A stretch of DNA of 64,000 bases from Methanolobus bombayensis (GCF_017873415.1 NZ_JAGGKD010000010.1:1-64000); one strand, 5' to 3'. Numbered from the stretch's first letter, positions 26,613 through 35,700 are shown. Notes: generated from the letters alone by a model not told the origin. Program-made: numbers and translations.

Positions 26613-27098
26613 ATGGCAAATGTTGTTGAAGCATTGGTCCCAGGAGGAAAAGCAAATCCAGGCCCACCACTCGGTCCTGCTCTTGGTCCTCTTGGTATTA
26701 ACATAAAAGACGTGATCGACAAGATCAACGAAAAGACAAGCGATTACAATGGGATGCAAGTCCCTGTCAAGGTAATAGTAGCAGACGACAAGAGTTTCGA
26801 GATTGAAGTCGGAACCCCACCAACATCTGCACTTATATTACAGGAAGCTGGAATCCAGAAGGGATCCGGTGAGCCAAACACAGTAACCGTAGGAAACATT
26901 ACAATTGCACAGGCTGCAAAGGTCGCACGCATGAAAAGAGAAGACATCCTTTCATACGACCTTAAAGCTGCTGTGAAGGAAGTACTCGGTTCCTGCGTCC
27001 CTATGGGCGTAACTGCTGAAGGCATGACTGCAAAGGAATGTCAGAAAGCAATCGACGAGGGACAGTTTGACGATGCACTGGCACAAGAAGCATGGTAA
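26613..27098 (+). CDS. rpl11: 50S ribosomal protein L11
   Basis: uL11 sits at the base of the ribosomal stalk in the GTPase-associated centre. It has 161 residues with the conserved N-terminal stretch PGGKANPGPPLGPALGPLGIN and the RNA-binding C-terminal domain. A GGTGAT site precedes the ATG. It is followed by a 157-base gap before L1 that carries a structured leader and a probable promoter. Confidence 0.97.
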   Translation: MANVVEALVPGGKANPGPPLGPALGPLGINIKDVIDKINEKTSDYNGMQVPVKVIVADDKSFEIEVGTPPTSALILQEAGIQKGSGEPNTVTVGNITIAQAAKVARMKREDILSYDLKAAVKEVLGSCVPMGVTAEGMTAKECQKAIDEGQFDDALAQEAW

Positions 27099-27118
27099 GC
27101 CCATGCACTAACCAATAA

Positions 27119-27255
27119 CTTTAATATTAATACAGATTATTGGAGTGCCACTATAGACAGAGTGATGGTTTTAGAACCTGAAACTCTAGACAAATCCGTA
27201 GTAGACCGTAACGGTCCTGCCTGAACCTTGAGTTCAACACTACGGGAGGTAAAGA
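27119..27255 (+). promoter_or_regulatory. Promoter and structured leader of the L1-L10 operon
   Basis: A TATA-like TTTAATATTA lies at about 27119-27130. The leader then has GGTT-TTAG-AACC (27167-27178), a stem CCGTAGT (27196-27202) with ACTACGG (27239-27245) whose last bases run into the GGGAGGT ribosome-binding site (27244-27250), and inside it GACC-GTAAC-GGTC (27204-27216). The closed form would hide the ribosome-binding site. Ribosomal protein L1 is known to repress its own mRNA in bacteria and methanogens, so autogenous control is a reasonable inference. Confidence 0.5.
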
Positions 27256-27897
27256 ATGGCAGACGAAAGTATAGTAGAAGCTATTGAGAAGTTATTAGCT
27301 GAATCACCTGAAAGGAAATTCTCAGAAGGTGTGGAACTTGCTATTAACTTAAAAAATCTGGATATGAGTCAGCCTAAAAACCGTGTTGATGAAGAAATAT
27401 TACTTCCAAACGGATTAGGAAAAGACCTCAAGATCGCAGTATTTGCGAAAGGTGAGGTTGGTCTCCAGGCAAAAGAAGCTGGCGCAGAAATCGTATTCTC
27501 TGAGGAAGATCTTGCTGAAATGGCCGAAGACAAATCACGTGCCAGATCAGTTGCAAATGAATACGACTTTTTTGTTGCTGAAGTCCAGTACATGGCACAG
27601 ATTGGTAAAGCACTTGGTGCCATATTGGGTCCAAGAGGAAAGATGCCAACTCCATTGCCACCTGGAAAGAATGTGGCAGATCTTATCAACAGCGCAAGAA
27701 GCTCAATAAGAGTAAGATCAAAGGATAAGCTTACTTTCCATGTATCCGTTGGCCGCAGAGAAATGGATATCCAGGAACTTGCAGAGAACGTAGAAACAGT
27801 CCTTAGCAGAGTGGAAGGCTCCCTTGAAAAGGGTAAGCACAACATAAAAGCTATTTATGTTACAACCACAATGGGCAAATCAGTGAAGGTGGCATGA
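27256..27897 (+). CDS. rpl1: 50S ribosomal protein L1
   Basis: uL1 forms the mobile L1 stalk at the ribosomal E site and is often a translational repressor of its own operon. The 213-residue product has the conserved GKALGAILGPRGKMPTPLPP signature. The four-base overlap with L10 (ATGATG across the stop) indicates translational coupling. A strong GGGAGGT lies ahead of the ATG. Confidence 0.96.
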   Translation: MADESIVEAIEKLLAESPERKFSEGVELAINLKNLDMSQPKNRVDEEILLPNGLGKDLKIAVFAKGEVGLQAKEAGAEIVFSEEDLAEMAEDKSRARSVANEYDFFVAEVQYMAQIGKALGAILGPRGKMPTPLPPGKNVADLINSARSSIRVRSKDKLTFHVSVGRREMDIQELAENVETVLSRVEGSLEKGKHNIKAIYVTTTMGKSVKVA

Positions 27898-28925
27898 TGG
27901 AAGAAGATCACCACACAAGTCATATCCCACAGTGGAAAAAGGATGAAGTTGAGGAAATAAAGGAACTCATCAAGAAATATCCGATCTTTGGTGTCATCGG
28001 TATTGGAGGGATTCCTGCAAAACAACTTCAGAAGATGAGAAGAGACCTTAAGGACAAGGCTGTTTTGAAAGTCTCTAGGAACACCCTTATAAGACGAGCA
28101 CTTGACGAATCCAGTGAAGGAAAGGAAATGGAAGAGTATGTTGATGCTCAGACAGCCCTTGTTTTCACAGAACAGAATCCTTTCAAGTTATTCAAAACAC
28201 TGGAAAAGAGCAAGAGCCCATCTCCAATTAAAGCAGGTGCAATTGCACCTAAAGATATTATTGTCGAGGCAGGCGAAACATCATTCCCACCTGGCCCAAT
28301 ACTCGGAGATATGCAGGCAGCAGGAATTCCTGCAGCTATCGACGGTGGCAAAGTGGTAATCAGAGAGACAAAAGCCGTAGCAAAGGAAGGCGAGGCAGTT
28401 TCACAGAAACTCGCTGCAATGCTCACAAGGCTTGAGATCTACCCAATGGAAGTAGGTCTTGACCTAAGAGCAGCTTTTGAAAGCGGAATGGTTTTCACAC
28501 CAGATGTATTGGCCATTGACGAAGACAAATACTTCTCAGATATCGTACTGGCAGCACAGCAGGCATTCAACACATCCGTGTTTGCAGCATACCCAACTGC
28601 AGAGAACATCAACACACTTATTGCAAAAGCAACATCAGATGCGCGCAACCTTGGTGTCAACGCAGAGGTATTTGAACCAGAGATTGTCGATATACTTCTT
28701 GGAAAAGCACAGTCTGAAATGCTTTCAGTTGCATCCGTTGCATCTGCTAACAATGCAGAAGCAGTTGACGATGAACTGAAAGAAGCACTGGGTGCTGCAG
28801 CAAGTGCAGCCGCAGCTGCTCCGGCAGAGACTACTGTTGAAGAAGAAGAAGAGAAGGAAGAAGAACAAGAAGAGGAGTCAAGTGAAGAAGACGGCATGGC
28901 CGGACTTGGAGCACTCTTCGGATAA
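27894..28925 (+). CDS. rpl10: 50S ribosomal protein L10 (P0)
   Basis: uL10/P0 anchors L12 dimers to the stalk. The 343-residue archaeal form has the rRNA-binding N-terminal domain (LKVSRNTLIRRALDE), the inserted domain, the helical spine binding L12, an Ala/Glu-rich hinge and the C-terminal tail [10 protein letters not shown]. The same tail ends L12, reflecting the shared factor-binding peptide of archaeal stalk proteins. Confidence 0.96.
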   Translation: MMEEDHHTSHIPQWKKDEVEEIKELIKKYPIFGVIGIGGIPAKQLQKMRRDLKDKAVLKVSRNTLIRRALDESSEGKEMEEYVDAQTALVFTEQNPFKLFKTLEKSKSPSPIKAGAIAPKDIIVEAGETSFPPGPILGDMQAAGIPAAIDGGKVVIRETKAVAKEGEAVSQKLAAMLTRLEIYPMEVGLDLRAAFESGMVFTPDVLAIDEDKYFSDIVLAAQQAFNTSVFAAYPTAENINTLIAKATSDARNLGVNAEVFEPEIVDILLGKAQSEMLSVASVASANNAEAVDDELKEALGAAASAAAAAPAETTVEEEEEKEEEQEEESSEEDGMAGLGALFG

Positions 28926-28979
28926 TCAGAATTTACAAAATACAAAATTTACATTGATATAAATAAAAGGTGATTTCAC

Positions 28980-29297
28980 ATGGAATACATATATGCAGCA
29001 CTTTTACTCTACAAAGCAGGTAAAGACATTACAGAAGAATCAGTAGTAGCCGTACTTCAGGCAGCAGGCGCAGACGTTGACGACGCACGTGCAAAGGCAC
29101 TTGTCGCAGCTCTTGATGGCGTAGACATCGAGGAAGCAATGGCAACCGCAGCAGTCGCAGCAGCACCGGCAGCAGGCGCAGCTCCAGCAGCAGCAGCTGA
29201 AGAAGCTCCAGCAGAAGAAGAGGCAGCTGAGGAAGAAGAGGAAGACGACGCAGCAGAAGAGAGCGGCATGGCTGGTCTCGGAGCACTCTTCGGATAA
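28980..29297 (+). CDS. rpl12: 50S ribosomal protein L12 (P1-type)
   Basis: This is the archaeal P1/L12 stalk protein, 105 residues, with an N-terminal dimerisation/P0-binding domain ([19 protein letters not shown]), an Ala/Glu hinge and the factor-binding tail [11 protein letters not shown]. It is the last gene of the stalk cluster. AAAGGTGA precedes the ATG, and a hairpin with a T run follows. Confidence 0.96.
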   Translation: MEYIYAALLLYKAGKDITEESVVAVLQAAGADVDDARAKALVAALDGVDIEEAMATAAVAAAPAAGAAPAAAAEEAPAEEEAAEEEEEDDAAEESGMAGLGALFG

Positions 29298-29309
29298 ACA
29301 AACATTATC

Positions 29310-29345
29310 TGTCCGCCTTTGTGCGGACAACACATTCTTTTTTAA
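29310..29345 (+). terminator. Terminator after L12
   Basis: TGTCCGC (29310-29316) and GCGGACA (29323-29329) form a perfect 7-bp stem with a 6-base loop, followed by TTCTTTTTTT. It closes the ribosomal stalk operon. Confidence 0.75.
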
Positions 29346-29974
29346 TCAGCTTTCCTGAAAAGCTGGCATTTTACATAGGATTTAATATATATCTCGTTTT
29401 CAAGTATCAGATTATTTTCCCTGCAAATATCAGGATAGTGATTATTCCAACTCTCCGGAGTTTCCTTGAACATAAAGAAAGGAAGCATCATAACAGTATC
29501 CAAACCCATTATTGGTTTTGCACAATCAACAATTCCAAAACAAGACTGATCCTTCAACACACGTGAAACTTCCTTAATAGCTCCTATTCTTACCTCGGAT
29601 GTGGTCTCACAGAATGCCACTGATGTAACTACAAGATCAAAAGATCTATCATCAAATGGGAGAAGATCCATTGAACCCCTATACAGATTCAGAGAAGTAC
29701 CTGATTTTGAGCCTTTTGTGGCTGCATAATCCAGTTGTGTGCTCGAAAGGTCAAGTCCATGAATATTAACATCTCCTCCAAGTTGCCTTGAAACTGCAAT
29801 ACCTACAGATTCAGTTCCACATCCCAGATCAAGGACAGACATTCCATGTTCAAGTGGGAGGGCTTTAGCTACCTGAGTATAATAGGTATCACCAAAACCA
29901 AGGATAGTTGCAAAAAAATCATAGTGCTTCCCACCAAAGAGCCAGCCAAAATTATTTCCCTTTACGTGATTTAT
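29342..29974 (-). CDS. Class I SAM-dependent methyltransferase with non-canonical start
   Basis: The SAM-binding core has VLDLGCGTESVG, an acidic loop HGLDLSSTQLDYA and the family-typical DLLPFDDRSFDLVV. The first ATG (29842) begins only three residues before motif I, cutting off the N-terminal helices. The frame stays open for 44 more codons upstream with methyltransferase-like sequence (HYDFFATILGFGDTYYTQV) but no ATG, GTG or TTG. An ATA codon at 29974 has GGGTG seven bases upstream, so AUA initiation, or a lost ATG, is likely. Substrate unknown; the C-terminal half is short. Confidence 0.65.
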   Translation of the reverse strand: MNHVKGNNFGWLFGGKHYDFFATILGFGDTYYTQVAKALPLEHGMSVLDLGCGTESVGIAVSRQLGGDVNIHGLDLSSTQLDYAATKGSKSGTSLNLYRGSMDLLPFDDRSFDLVVTSVAFCETTSEVRIGAIKEVSRVLKDQSCFGIVDCAKPIMGLDTVMMLPFFMFKETPESWNNHYPDICRENNLILENEIYIKSYVKCQLFRKAD

Positions 29975-30023
29975 CTACACACACCCTTTGAAACCTTTAA
30001 TCAAGAGAAAAAAATAAAGTTCT

Positions 30024-30089
30024 CTTAACTCCCAATAATTAGTATGAAACTAACCATTAATAAAATTTACAATCGTTGGGAGACTTAAG
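30024..30089. repeat. Inverted repeat between methyltransferase and UbiB-like genes
   Basis: CTCCCAA (30029-30035) faces TTGGGAG (30076-30082), with further pairing CTTAA/TTAAG outside, across about 40 AT-rich bases. It could be termination for the UbiB-like gene or an RNA fold; it has no T tract directly after the stem. Confidence 0.35.
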
Positions 30090-30100
30090 CAAACAAATAT

Positions 30101-31732
30101 TCATGAGTTTTGTACAAAAATAACTGCAAAGAGGAATATAGCACTCATGAATCCTACAATACCCATTACTGGAAGGTATCCTTCACCACTTGTTGCAAAG
30201 TAAGAAGATGCAAGCAGAATTCCAAGCAGAAATGTGTATTTTGCAATGGAATCGATTGTCCTGTATTTTCTGATCTCATCGGTTTTCTTTTCGAATCTCT
30301 CGATCTTGTAACCCCTTATAGTCTCGATCACATCATTGACACCCTGAGGTAGTTCCTTGATAATTTCCAGATACCTGTCACCTTCAAGCTGCAGGTATTC
30401 AAAGGCCTCAAATGGAGAATAACGCTTCATCAAAACCTTCACTATAACAGGTTTTGCATTTTCAAGCAGGTTGAACTTTGGATCAAGTTCAAGACAATTG
30501 GCCTCTATGAGAATTAGAGCCCTTTCAAGTGTTGAGAACTCAGTTGGAAGGGACAGATCATACTTCAGGCCAAGGGTTGCATAATTATCACTCTGACGTT
30601 CACCGGATGAATAATTCTGCTTTGAGATTATATCGTCAAGATCCAGCTTGAAACGACGTACATTGATATCTTCCTTGTTTATTCCCGTGATCTTCAAGAA
30701 TGATTCAAATACAACATCCAGCCTTTTCTTGTAAATACCATAAAAAAGGTTGAGCATATTACGACGCAGCTCATCGTCTATTGTACCTACTGCACCAAAG
30801 TCAATGTAAGCGATACCATCCTCCTGCAGGATTATGTTTGAACTATGGGGATCGGCATGATAGAACCCATCAATATAAACCTGTTTCAGGTAACTTTTAC
30901 TGATAATATCGGCATACCATTTTTTCTTTTCACGAGGCACGTCTGAAAGTTTTCTGATGGTGACACCTTCCATATAATCCATGACAAGGACATTCTCATT
31001 GGAAAAATCGTCATAGATATGTGGGACATGTACCTCTTTCACATCTGCAAAGTTCTCTTCAAAGCGCCTGATATTCCTTGCCTCATTGCTCAGGTCGAGC
31101 TCACGGCTGAGGAGCTCACTGAATTCATAAAGGAAACCATCGATATCGAAATTCTTTCCAAGACCCAGAAGCCTTACAATAATAGGTTTGATGTCATTGA
31201 GTATTGCAAGATCAAGATTTATTGTATCTATAAGATTGGGTCTTGTAATTTTTACTGCAACTTTTTTTCCATCCAGTTTTGCCTCATACACCTGGGCAAT
31301 TGAGGCACATGCTATTGGTTCAGTATTGAAATCCTCGAAAATCTCATGAATATCAAAACCCGAATGTTCAAGGCTCTCTTCAATTTCCTCTTCCCCTATG
31401 CTACAACTAAAACCTTCAAATGCTACTTTCATTTTGTCAAATCCAAGAGGATTAACATTATCCTGAAGATTTCCCAGTTCCTCGATGTAAATAGCCGGAA
31501 CAATGTCAGGCCTCTTACTCAGTATCTGACCAAGTTTTATGAATGTAGGACCCAGTTCCTCAAGAGCTTTTCTAAGTTTTACAGCATTTTCCCTGTTCTT
31601 GTAATCCAGTACACATGGATTTCTCCTGTTGGAAACATAGTATTGGTTAACCTCACTGTAAATAAGGCTAAAAAGGTTGTATTTTGAGAATACCCTGAAA
31701 ATAGTAATGTACCTGCGGATCTTCCTGAACAT
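30101..31732 (-). CDS. UbiB/ABC1/ADCK atypical kinase-like protein
   Basis: This is a 543-residue member of the UbiB family, ATPases and atypical kinases tied to quinone or isoprenoid lipid metabolism. It has the KxGQ motif (FIKLGQILSKRPDIVP), the Ala-rich loop ACASIAQVYEA, the catalytic region HADPHSSN and the metal-binding DFGAVG. Two C-terminal hydrophobic segments anchor it in the membrane. Methanosarcinales use methanophenazine rather than a quinone, so a role with that cofactor or with lipids is possible but not shown. Confidence 0.88.
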   Translation of the reverse strand: MFRKIRRYITIFRVFSKYNLFSLIYSEVNQYYVSNRRNPCVLDYKNRENAVKLRKALEELGPTFIKLGQILSKRPDIVPAIYIEELGNLQDNVNPLGFDKMKVAFEGFSCSIGEEEIEESLEHSGFDIHEIFEDFNTEPIACASIAQVYEAKLDGKKVAVKITRPNLIDTINLDLAILNDIKPIIVRLLGLGKNFDIDGFLYEFSELLSRELDLSNEARNIRRFEENFADVKEVHVPHIYDDFSNENVLVMDYMEGVTIRKLSDVPREKKKWYADIISKSYLKQVYIDGFYHADPHSSNIILQEDGIAYIDFGAVGTIDDELRRNMLNLFYGIYKKRLDVVFESFLKITGINKEDINVRRFKLDLDDIISKQNYSSGERQSDNYATLGLKYDLSLPTEFSTLERALILIEANCLELDPKFNLLENAKPVIVKVLMKRYSPFEAFEYLQLEGDRYLEIIKELPQGVNDVIETIRGYKIERFEKKTDEIRKYRTIDSIAKYTFLLGILLASSYFATSGEGYLPVMGIVGFMSAIFLFAVIFVQNS

Positions 31733-31776
31733 CGGTACTATATTTGTGCTGTTAGTAGATATATGTTCGCGTAGGA

Positions 31777-32703
31777 CTATTTTTTCCCATTGCGATGATG
31801 ATTATAAGAGTCCATCACATGGGATATCTCTTTATGAGTATGTTCGTGAATATGCAAATGAATATGACCTTCTGTCCCCTCAATTGTTCTTGTCAGGACC
31901 TCCACTGCCTCATCAAAGGACAATGGCAAATCATCTGAAGAATAGCCAAAACAGTTCAGGACCTTGAACAACTTAAAGACATCCGGAGCCTCAAGACTAT
32001 TGTCCTTAAGAAGCGACCAGTCAGAAAATATATCCCTTGGAGAACCTTCCGCAACTATGCGCTTATTTAGAACATAAACACGATCTGCAAGTGTCGGAAG
32101 AGCATTGACATCATGCATTGCGATAATTGTAGTTATTCCATCCCGCTCGTTAAGATCACTGATTAGACTGATAAAATCCGCACGGCTTTTTGGATCAAGA
32201 TTCGCAGTGGGCTCATCAAGTACCAGCACTTTTGGTTCCATTGAAAGCACTGCAGCAAGTGCAACCCTTTTTTTCTGTCCGTAACTTAGATTGTGAGAAA
32301 CTTTTTTTTCAAAACCCTCAAGACCGACCTTTGAAAGGGCTTTATTAACACGCTTTTCAACTTCTTCTTCATCAAGACCCATATTAATAGGACCAAAAGC
32401 AACATCATCGAATACGGTTGGCATGAACAGCTGGTCATCAGGATCCTGAAAAACAACACCTACCTGATGAATCCTATCCTCTATTTTCATGTCAGAGATT
32501 CTTTTACCAAATACCCGGACATCACCCTGTGGATTTTTGATTGTTCCATTGAGGTGCAGGAAAAATGTAGTTTTGCCAGCTCCGTTTGGACCAACTACAA
32601 CGACCTTTTCACCTTCATAAATTGTGAGACCTATATCCTCAAGGGCTTTTGTTCCATCAGAATAGGAATAGTTCAGATCTTCAACCTTGATTGCTTCTAC
32701 CAT
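31777..32703 (-). CDS. nikO: Nickel/cobalt ECF-type transporter ATPase
   Basis: This is the ATPase of an energy-coupling-factor metal importer. Motifs: Walker [11 protein letters not shown]-loop [10 protein letters not shown] (typical of ECF ATPases), signature LSYGQKKR, Walker B VLVLDEP. At 308 residues it is longer than usual because of a C-terminal tail rich in histidine ([17 protein letters not shown], then NHH), which could bind metal and sense internal nickel. It is the last gene of nikM-L-Q-O; NikK upstream supports nickel over cobalt. Confidence 0.9.
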   Translation of the reverse strand: MVEAIKVEDLNYSYSDGTKALEDIGLTIYEGEKVVVVGPNGAGKTTFFLHLNGTIKNPQGDVRVFGKRISDMKIEDRIHQVGVVFQDPDDQLFMPTVFDDVAFGPINMGLDEEEVEKRVNKALSKVGLEGFEKKVSHNLSYGQKKRVALAAVLSMEPKVLVLDEPTANLDPKSRADFISLISDLNERDGITTIIAMHDVNALPTLADRVYVLNKRIVAEGSPRDIFSDWSLLKDNSLEAPDVFKLFKVLNCFGYSSDDLPLSFDEAVEVLTRTIEGTEGHIHLHIHEHTHKEISHVMDSYNHHRNGKK

Positions 32704-32721
32704 ATTTTTACCGTAATTACA

Positions 32722-33480
32722 TCATATAAATTGATAAGCATGCACAAAGATTGCAATTCCCACCATACATGTACTTAGTACATAATCCTTTGCGCTCATT
32801 TTCAGATGAACCAAGGTCCTTGGCCTGCCACTATATCCCTTTGAAACCATTGACTCATAGACCCTTCTTGTCCTGTCATAACTTTTTATGATAATCATGC
32901 CGAGCATATTTCCGAATATGGAAAGTCCGTGATAATTGGCTTTTAAGCTGAATCCCTTACATTCCATGGATTCCCACATCCTGCTAAACTCATCGGTTAT
33001 CACAAAGATGTAACGATAAGTGAACATGAGCATCTGAACAAGCGTCCCTGGAATTTTCAAGGCATACAGGGTTTTCATCGTCATATCGAATCTTGTAGTT
33101 GCCAGCATGGTAAGAGCAAGAGTTACTGCAGCCAGTGCTCTCATGATTATGAGTGAAGCAAATATCAGGCCATCAAGTGTGACTGAAATTCCCGATATAT
33201 TTGCAATTTCCCTGCCCTCTACAGTTAACGGCATTACCAGTAGCAAAGGAAATAGAAAGAAAAAAACCATCCTGATCCTTTTCAGTGCAAATCCAGGAGG
33301 TAACCGGGATACCAGTAATATGAAAAAAGAGAAAACCAAACCTGAAAAAGCAACCCTTATGTCATTAACAAAAACAAGCGAGAATATAAGAAAAGTAAAT
33401 GACACGATCTTGGCCCGGGGATCAAAGCGATGAATGGGAGAATCCATCGAAGAATATGCATCTATTTCCGGGTATTCCAT
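32722..33480 (-). CDS. nikQ: Nickel/cobalt ECF transporter transmembrane subunit
   Basis: This EcfT/CbiQ-type membrane subunit couples the ATPase to the substrate-binding component. The 252-residue product has about five to six helices and the coupling motifs MWESMECKGFS and RRVYESMVSKGYSGR (A-R-G type). It lies between nikL and nikO with short gaps, consistent with one operon. Confidence 0.88.
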   Translation of the reverse strand: MEYPEIDAYSSMDSPIHRFDPRAKIVSFTFLIFSLVFVNDIRVAFSGLVFSFFILLVSRLPPGFALKRIRMVFFFLFPLLLVMPLTVEGREIANISGISVTLDGLIFASLIIMRALAAVTLALTMLATTRFDMTMKTLYALKIPGTLVQMLMFTYRYIFVITDEFSRMWESMECKGFSLKANYHGLSIFGNMLGMIIIKSYDRTRRVYESMVSKGYSGRPRTLVHLKMSAKDYVLSTCMVGIAIFVHAYQFI

Positions 33481-33518
33481 TTTATGTCACCTTTTACTCA
33501 AAGTTCCGGGAATTGGCT

Positions 33519-33974
33519 TTATTCTGATTTTGATTTCCGGACAGACAGGTACATTGCAATACCTGCTATTCCGATTATATATCCGAAACCTGCACCAATC
33601 TTTGCTTCCAGTGGAAGTTCTGCTTCTGCAGTATCTTCAGTAGCACCTCCTGTCAGAGCAAATGTCGTTTCGCTCTTGTGACCACTTTCAGAAACCTCAA
33701 CTCTGTATTCTGAAACTCCAAGCTTCGGAGTGAAATAAAAGAGACCATCCGAATCGGTCTTGTCCTCAATATAAAGTTCTTCCTCGCCGTTCTTGATAGC
33801 ATACACAGCAACTTCTGCATCAGCCATTGAATCTCCGCCACCAAACCAGGCTTTGATCTCAACCTCTGTAATAGTTTCCTGAACATAGACCCTGTGTGCA
33901 GAAGCAGCAGGCATAGCCATTGTAAGAACCATGACTATCAAAACCAGAATTTTCATTATTCTTAAAGAATCCAT
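33519..33974 (-). CDS. nikL: NikL-type accessory protein of nickel importer
   Basis: This 151-residue protein has a signal peptide, an extracellular carboxypeptidase-regulatory-like beta domain (VYAIKNGEEELYIEDKTDSDGLFYFTPK) and one C-terminal membrane span followed by SVRKSK. It occupies the NikL position between NikM and NikQ. GGGAGG precedes the ATG at 33974. The start of the mature protein, AHRVYVQETITEVEIKAW, has a histidine that could touch metal. Confidence 0.8.
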   Translation of the reverse strand: MDSLRIMKILVLIVMVLTMAMPAASAHRVYVQETITEVEIKAWFGGGDSMADAEVAVYAIKNGEEELYIEDKTDSDGLFYFTPKLGVSEYRVEVSESGHKSETTFALTGGATEDTAEAELPLEAKIGAGFGYIIGIAGIAMYLSVRKSKSE

Positions 33975-33978
33975 TATC

Positions 33979-34599
33979 TCAAACCTCCCTGTCCAGTGGT
34001 AACAGCTCCGGCCTGACTTTCAGGATGAAGGTTACAACAGAACCCGTTATTATTCCCTCGATGATCATTACAGGAATATGAGCAACTACAATTGCATAGG
34101 CGATTTCAGTAAATTCCTCACCTGTAGTTATCAGCATTAAAGCAAGGAAAATCCCTGACAGGATTACTCCAAGGGCACCACAGATAATACCCAGAACAGA
34201 AGCATTGATACCTTTACGATATCCATACCTGAATATCAAGTATGCAAGAAGGGCAGGAATACCCATCATCACATTATTTATTCCAATGGTTGTAATGCCG
34301 CCGTGCTGGAAAAGAAATGCCTGTAATGTGAGGCCAACAAGCATTGCGGGGAATGCCATAATACCAAGCACAACTCCAAGAAGTCCGGTCAAAAGAAGGT
34401 GTACACTTGTTGGACCTATGGAAACATGAACCAGGGATGCAACGAAAAAGGCACCTGTCATAATGGAGATCTTAGGGATTTCCTCAGCCATGTCATGTCT
34501 GGATTTACATCGCCAAAGGATTATGGCATTCAATATCAGTGCAATAATCCAGCCAGTAGCAATTACCTGGAAGGATAGTACACCGTCAGAAATATGCAT
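33979..34599 (-). CDS. nikM: Nickel/cobalt ECF transporter substrate-binding subunit
   Basis: This is the S component that binds Ni2+ or Co2+. The 206-residue protein starts with MHISDG, whose extreme N terminus and His2 coordinate the metal in this family, and has about six to seven helices with HVSIGPTSVHLLLTGLLGV. The conserved MHISDG start fixes the initiation codon. It begins the nikMLQO operon and sits behind a TATA-like element and an inverted repeat. Confidence 0.92.
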   Translation of the reverse strand: MHISDGVLSFQVIATGWIIALILNAIILWRCKSRHDMAEEIPKISIMTGAFFVASLVHVSIGPTSVHLLLTGLLGVVLGIMAFPAMLVGLTLQAFLFQHGGITTIGINNVMMGIPALLAYLIFRYGYRKGINASVLGIICGALGVILSGIFLALMLITTGEEFTEIAYAIVVAHIPVMIIEGIITGSVVTFILKVRPELLPLDREV

Positions 34600-34611
34600 A
34601 ATAGTAACCTC

Positions 34612-34649
34612 ATATGTATAATTTGGTATGAATTGTTTTTTAATTCATA
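34612..34649 (-). promoter_or_regulatory. nikM promoter and operator-like inverted repeat
   Basis: On the minus strand a TATA-like AAATTATACA lies at about 34612-34624. Directly upstream is a perfect inverted repeat, TATGAATT (34627-34634) and AATTCATA (34642-34649), 7 bases apart. The half-sites resemble the GTATGA/TCATAC of bacterial NikR, but the spacing differs. A metal-responsive regulator is a fair guess. Confidence 0.45.
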
Positions 34650-34681
34650 TGATTTTGGACTGAGAATGAATAACAACGTAT

Positions 34682-34715
34682 AAAAAGGGTTTGATAGAGA
34701 GGGTGACTCCCTATC
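34682..34715 (-). terminator. Terminator after nikK
   Basis: On the minus strand the stem GATAG/CTATC (34693-34697 with 34711-34715, with a further GG/CC pairing inside) is followed by AAACCCTTTTT. It separates nikK from nikMLQO, suggesting two transcripts. Confidence 0.55.
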
Positions 34716-34731
34716 ATATTTTGGCTATAAT

Positions 34732-35700
34732 CTATTCTTTTCTCATAATAGTATAGAGTGCACCAAGTATGCCTGCAAGGGCAACAGATGCAATGAATCC
34801 GGGAGTACTTGCTGATTCAGGTGATGATTCAGCTGTTCCCTCAGCCATTGTTGAATCAGATGTTGCGGATACAACTTTTACAGGGAATGATTCGATTACA
34901 GGAACAATAAATACTCCTCTTACAGGCTGCCCCTCTTCAGGTTCCATTGTTGCACCAACAAACCAGATACCAGGTTCATCCAGTGTGTAAACGAAGTCAC
35001 CTGCATCATTGGACTTTGTGAGTCTTGTGAAAACCATTGGTGCATCATATGGATACATCTCTTCTGCAGCTTCGACGATCTCGATACCTTTCTCAAGAGT
35101 ATGATATATCTCTATTTCAACATCAGCACCAGTGAGAGCTTCACCATTGTAAAGTGCCTTACCTGAGAAGACAAATCCTTCTTCCATACCGTAGGGTCTC
35201 ATGTATGGTATGATCTCAGTATCCTGACCAACTTCTGCATCCCAGCCAACCCACATTTCTTCTCCACAGTGAATTACTGCTTTGGTGAAGTCAACCATAT
35301 CCTCGTCAACGTCAGCATATTTTACAGAAATGACTGAATCGCCCATCTGGTCCACTGTGAATGATGTTTTGTAAGCAACAAAGGTTCCCATGTTACCTTC
35401 TTCGTCCATTCCATCAACAGTTGTTTCTTCAACAGTCAGCTCTTCAACAGTGCCATCTGGTTTTGTAACTGAAACTTCAGGAACAGTAGACATATCAAAA
35501 AGGATGTGTTCGTAAGGGTGACCCCACATCATATAAACATCTTTTGTGTCACCAAGCTCTGCGATGTAATCTTCCGGAGTTACATCCCATAAGGTGTCTT
35601 CGCTATCGCTTGGGAAAACCATTGTGAAGTGAGCACTTCCCATACCTGCGGAACACATCAGCATTCCAATGAATAATAAGCTCAAAACAATTTTTCTCAT
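34732..35700 (-). CDS. nikK: NikK-type DUF4198 surface protein of nickel uptake
   Basis: This 322-residue exported protein has a signal peptide ending in GMGSAHF, two beta-rich DUF4198 regions (for example GKALYNGEALTGADVEIEIYH) and a C-terminal TPGF followed by a hydrophobic helix and RKE, resembling a PGF-CTERM archaeosortase signal. DUF4198 proteins beside NikMLQO are called NikK and are thought to gather nickel outside the cell. The mature N-terminal histidine and several internal His/Met residues fit metal binding. Confidence 0.8.
   Translation of the reverse strand: MRKIVLSLLFIGMLMCSAGMGSAHFTMVFPSDSEDTLWDVTPEDYIAELGDTKDVYMMWGHPYEHILFDMSTVPEVSVTKPDGTVEELTVEETTVDGMDEEGNMGTFVAYKTSFTVDQMGDSVISVKYADVDEDMVDFTKAVIHCGEEMWVGWDAEVGQDTEIIPYMRPYGMEEGFVFSGKALYNGEALTGADVEIEIYHTLEKGIEIVEAAEEMYPYDAPMVFTRLTKSNDAGDFVYTLDEPGIWFVGATMEPEEGQPVRGVFIVPVIESFPVKVVSATSDSTMAEGTAESSPESASTPGFIASVALAGILGALYTIMRKE

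Noticed and set aside
29975-30010. Pyrrolysine read-through of the TAG ahead of the methyltransferase frame
   Set aside because: It would add only about nine residues from a TTG without homology support; AUA initiation or a lost ATG is simpler.
34627-34650. Exact NikR box
   Set aside because: Half-sites resemble GTATGA/TCATAC but the gap is about 13 rather than 16 bases, so I report only an operator-like repeat.
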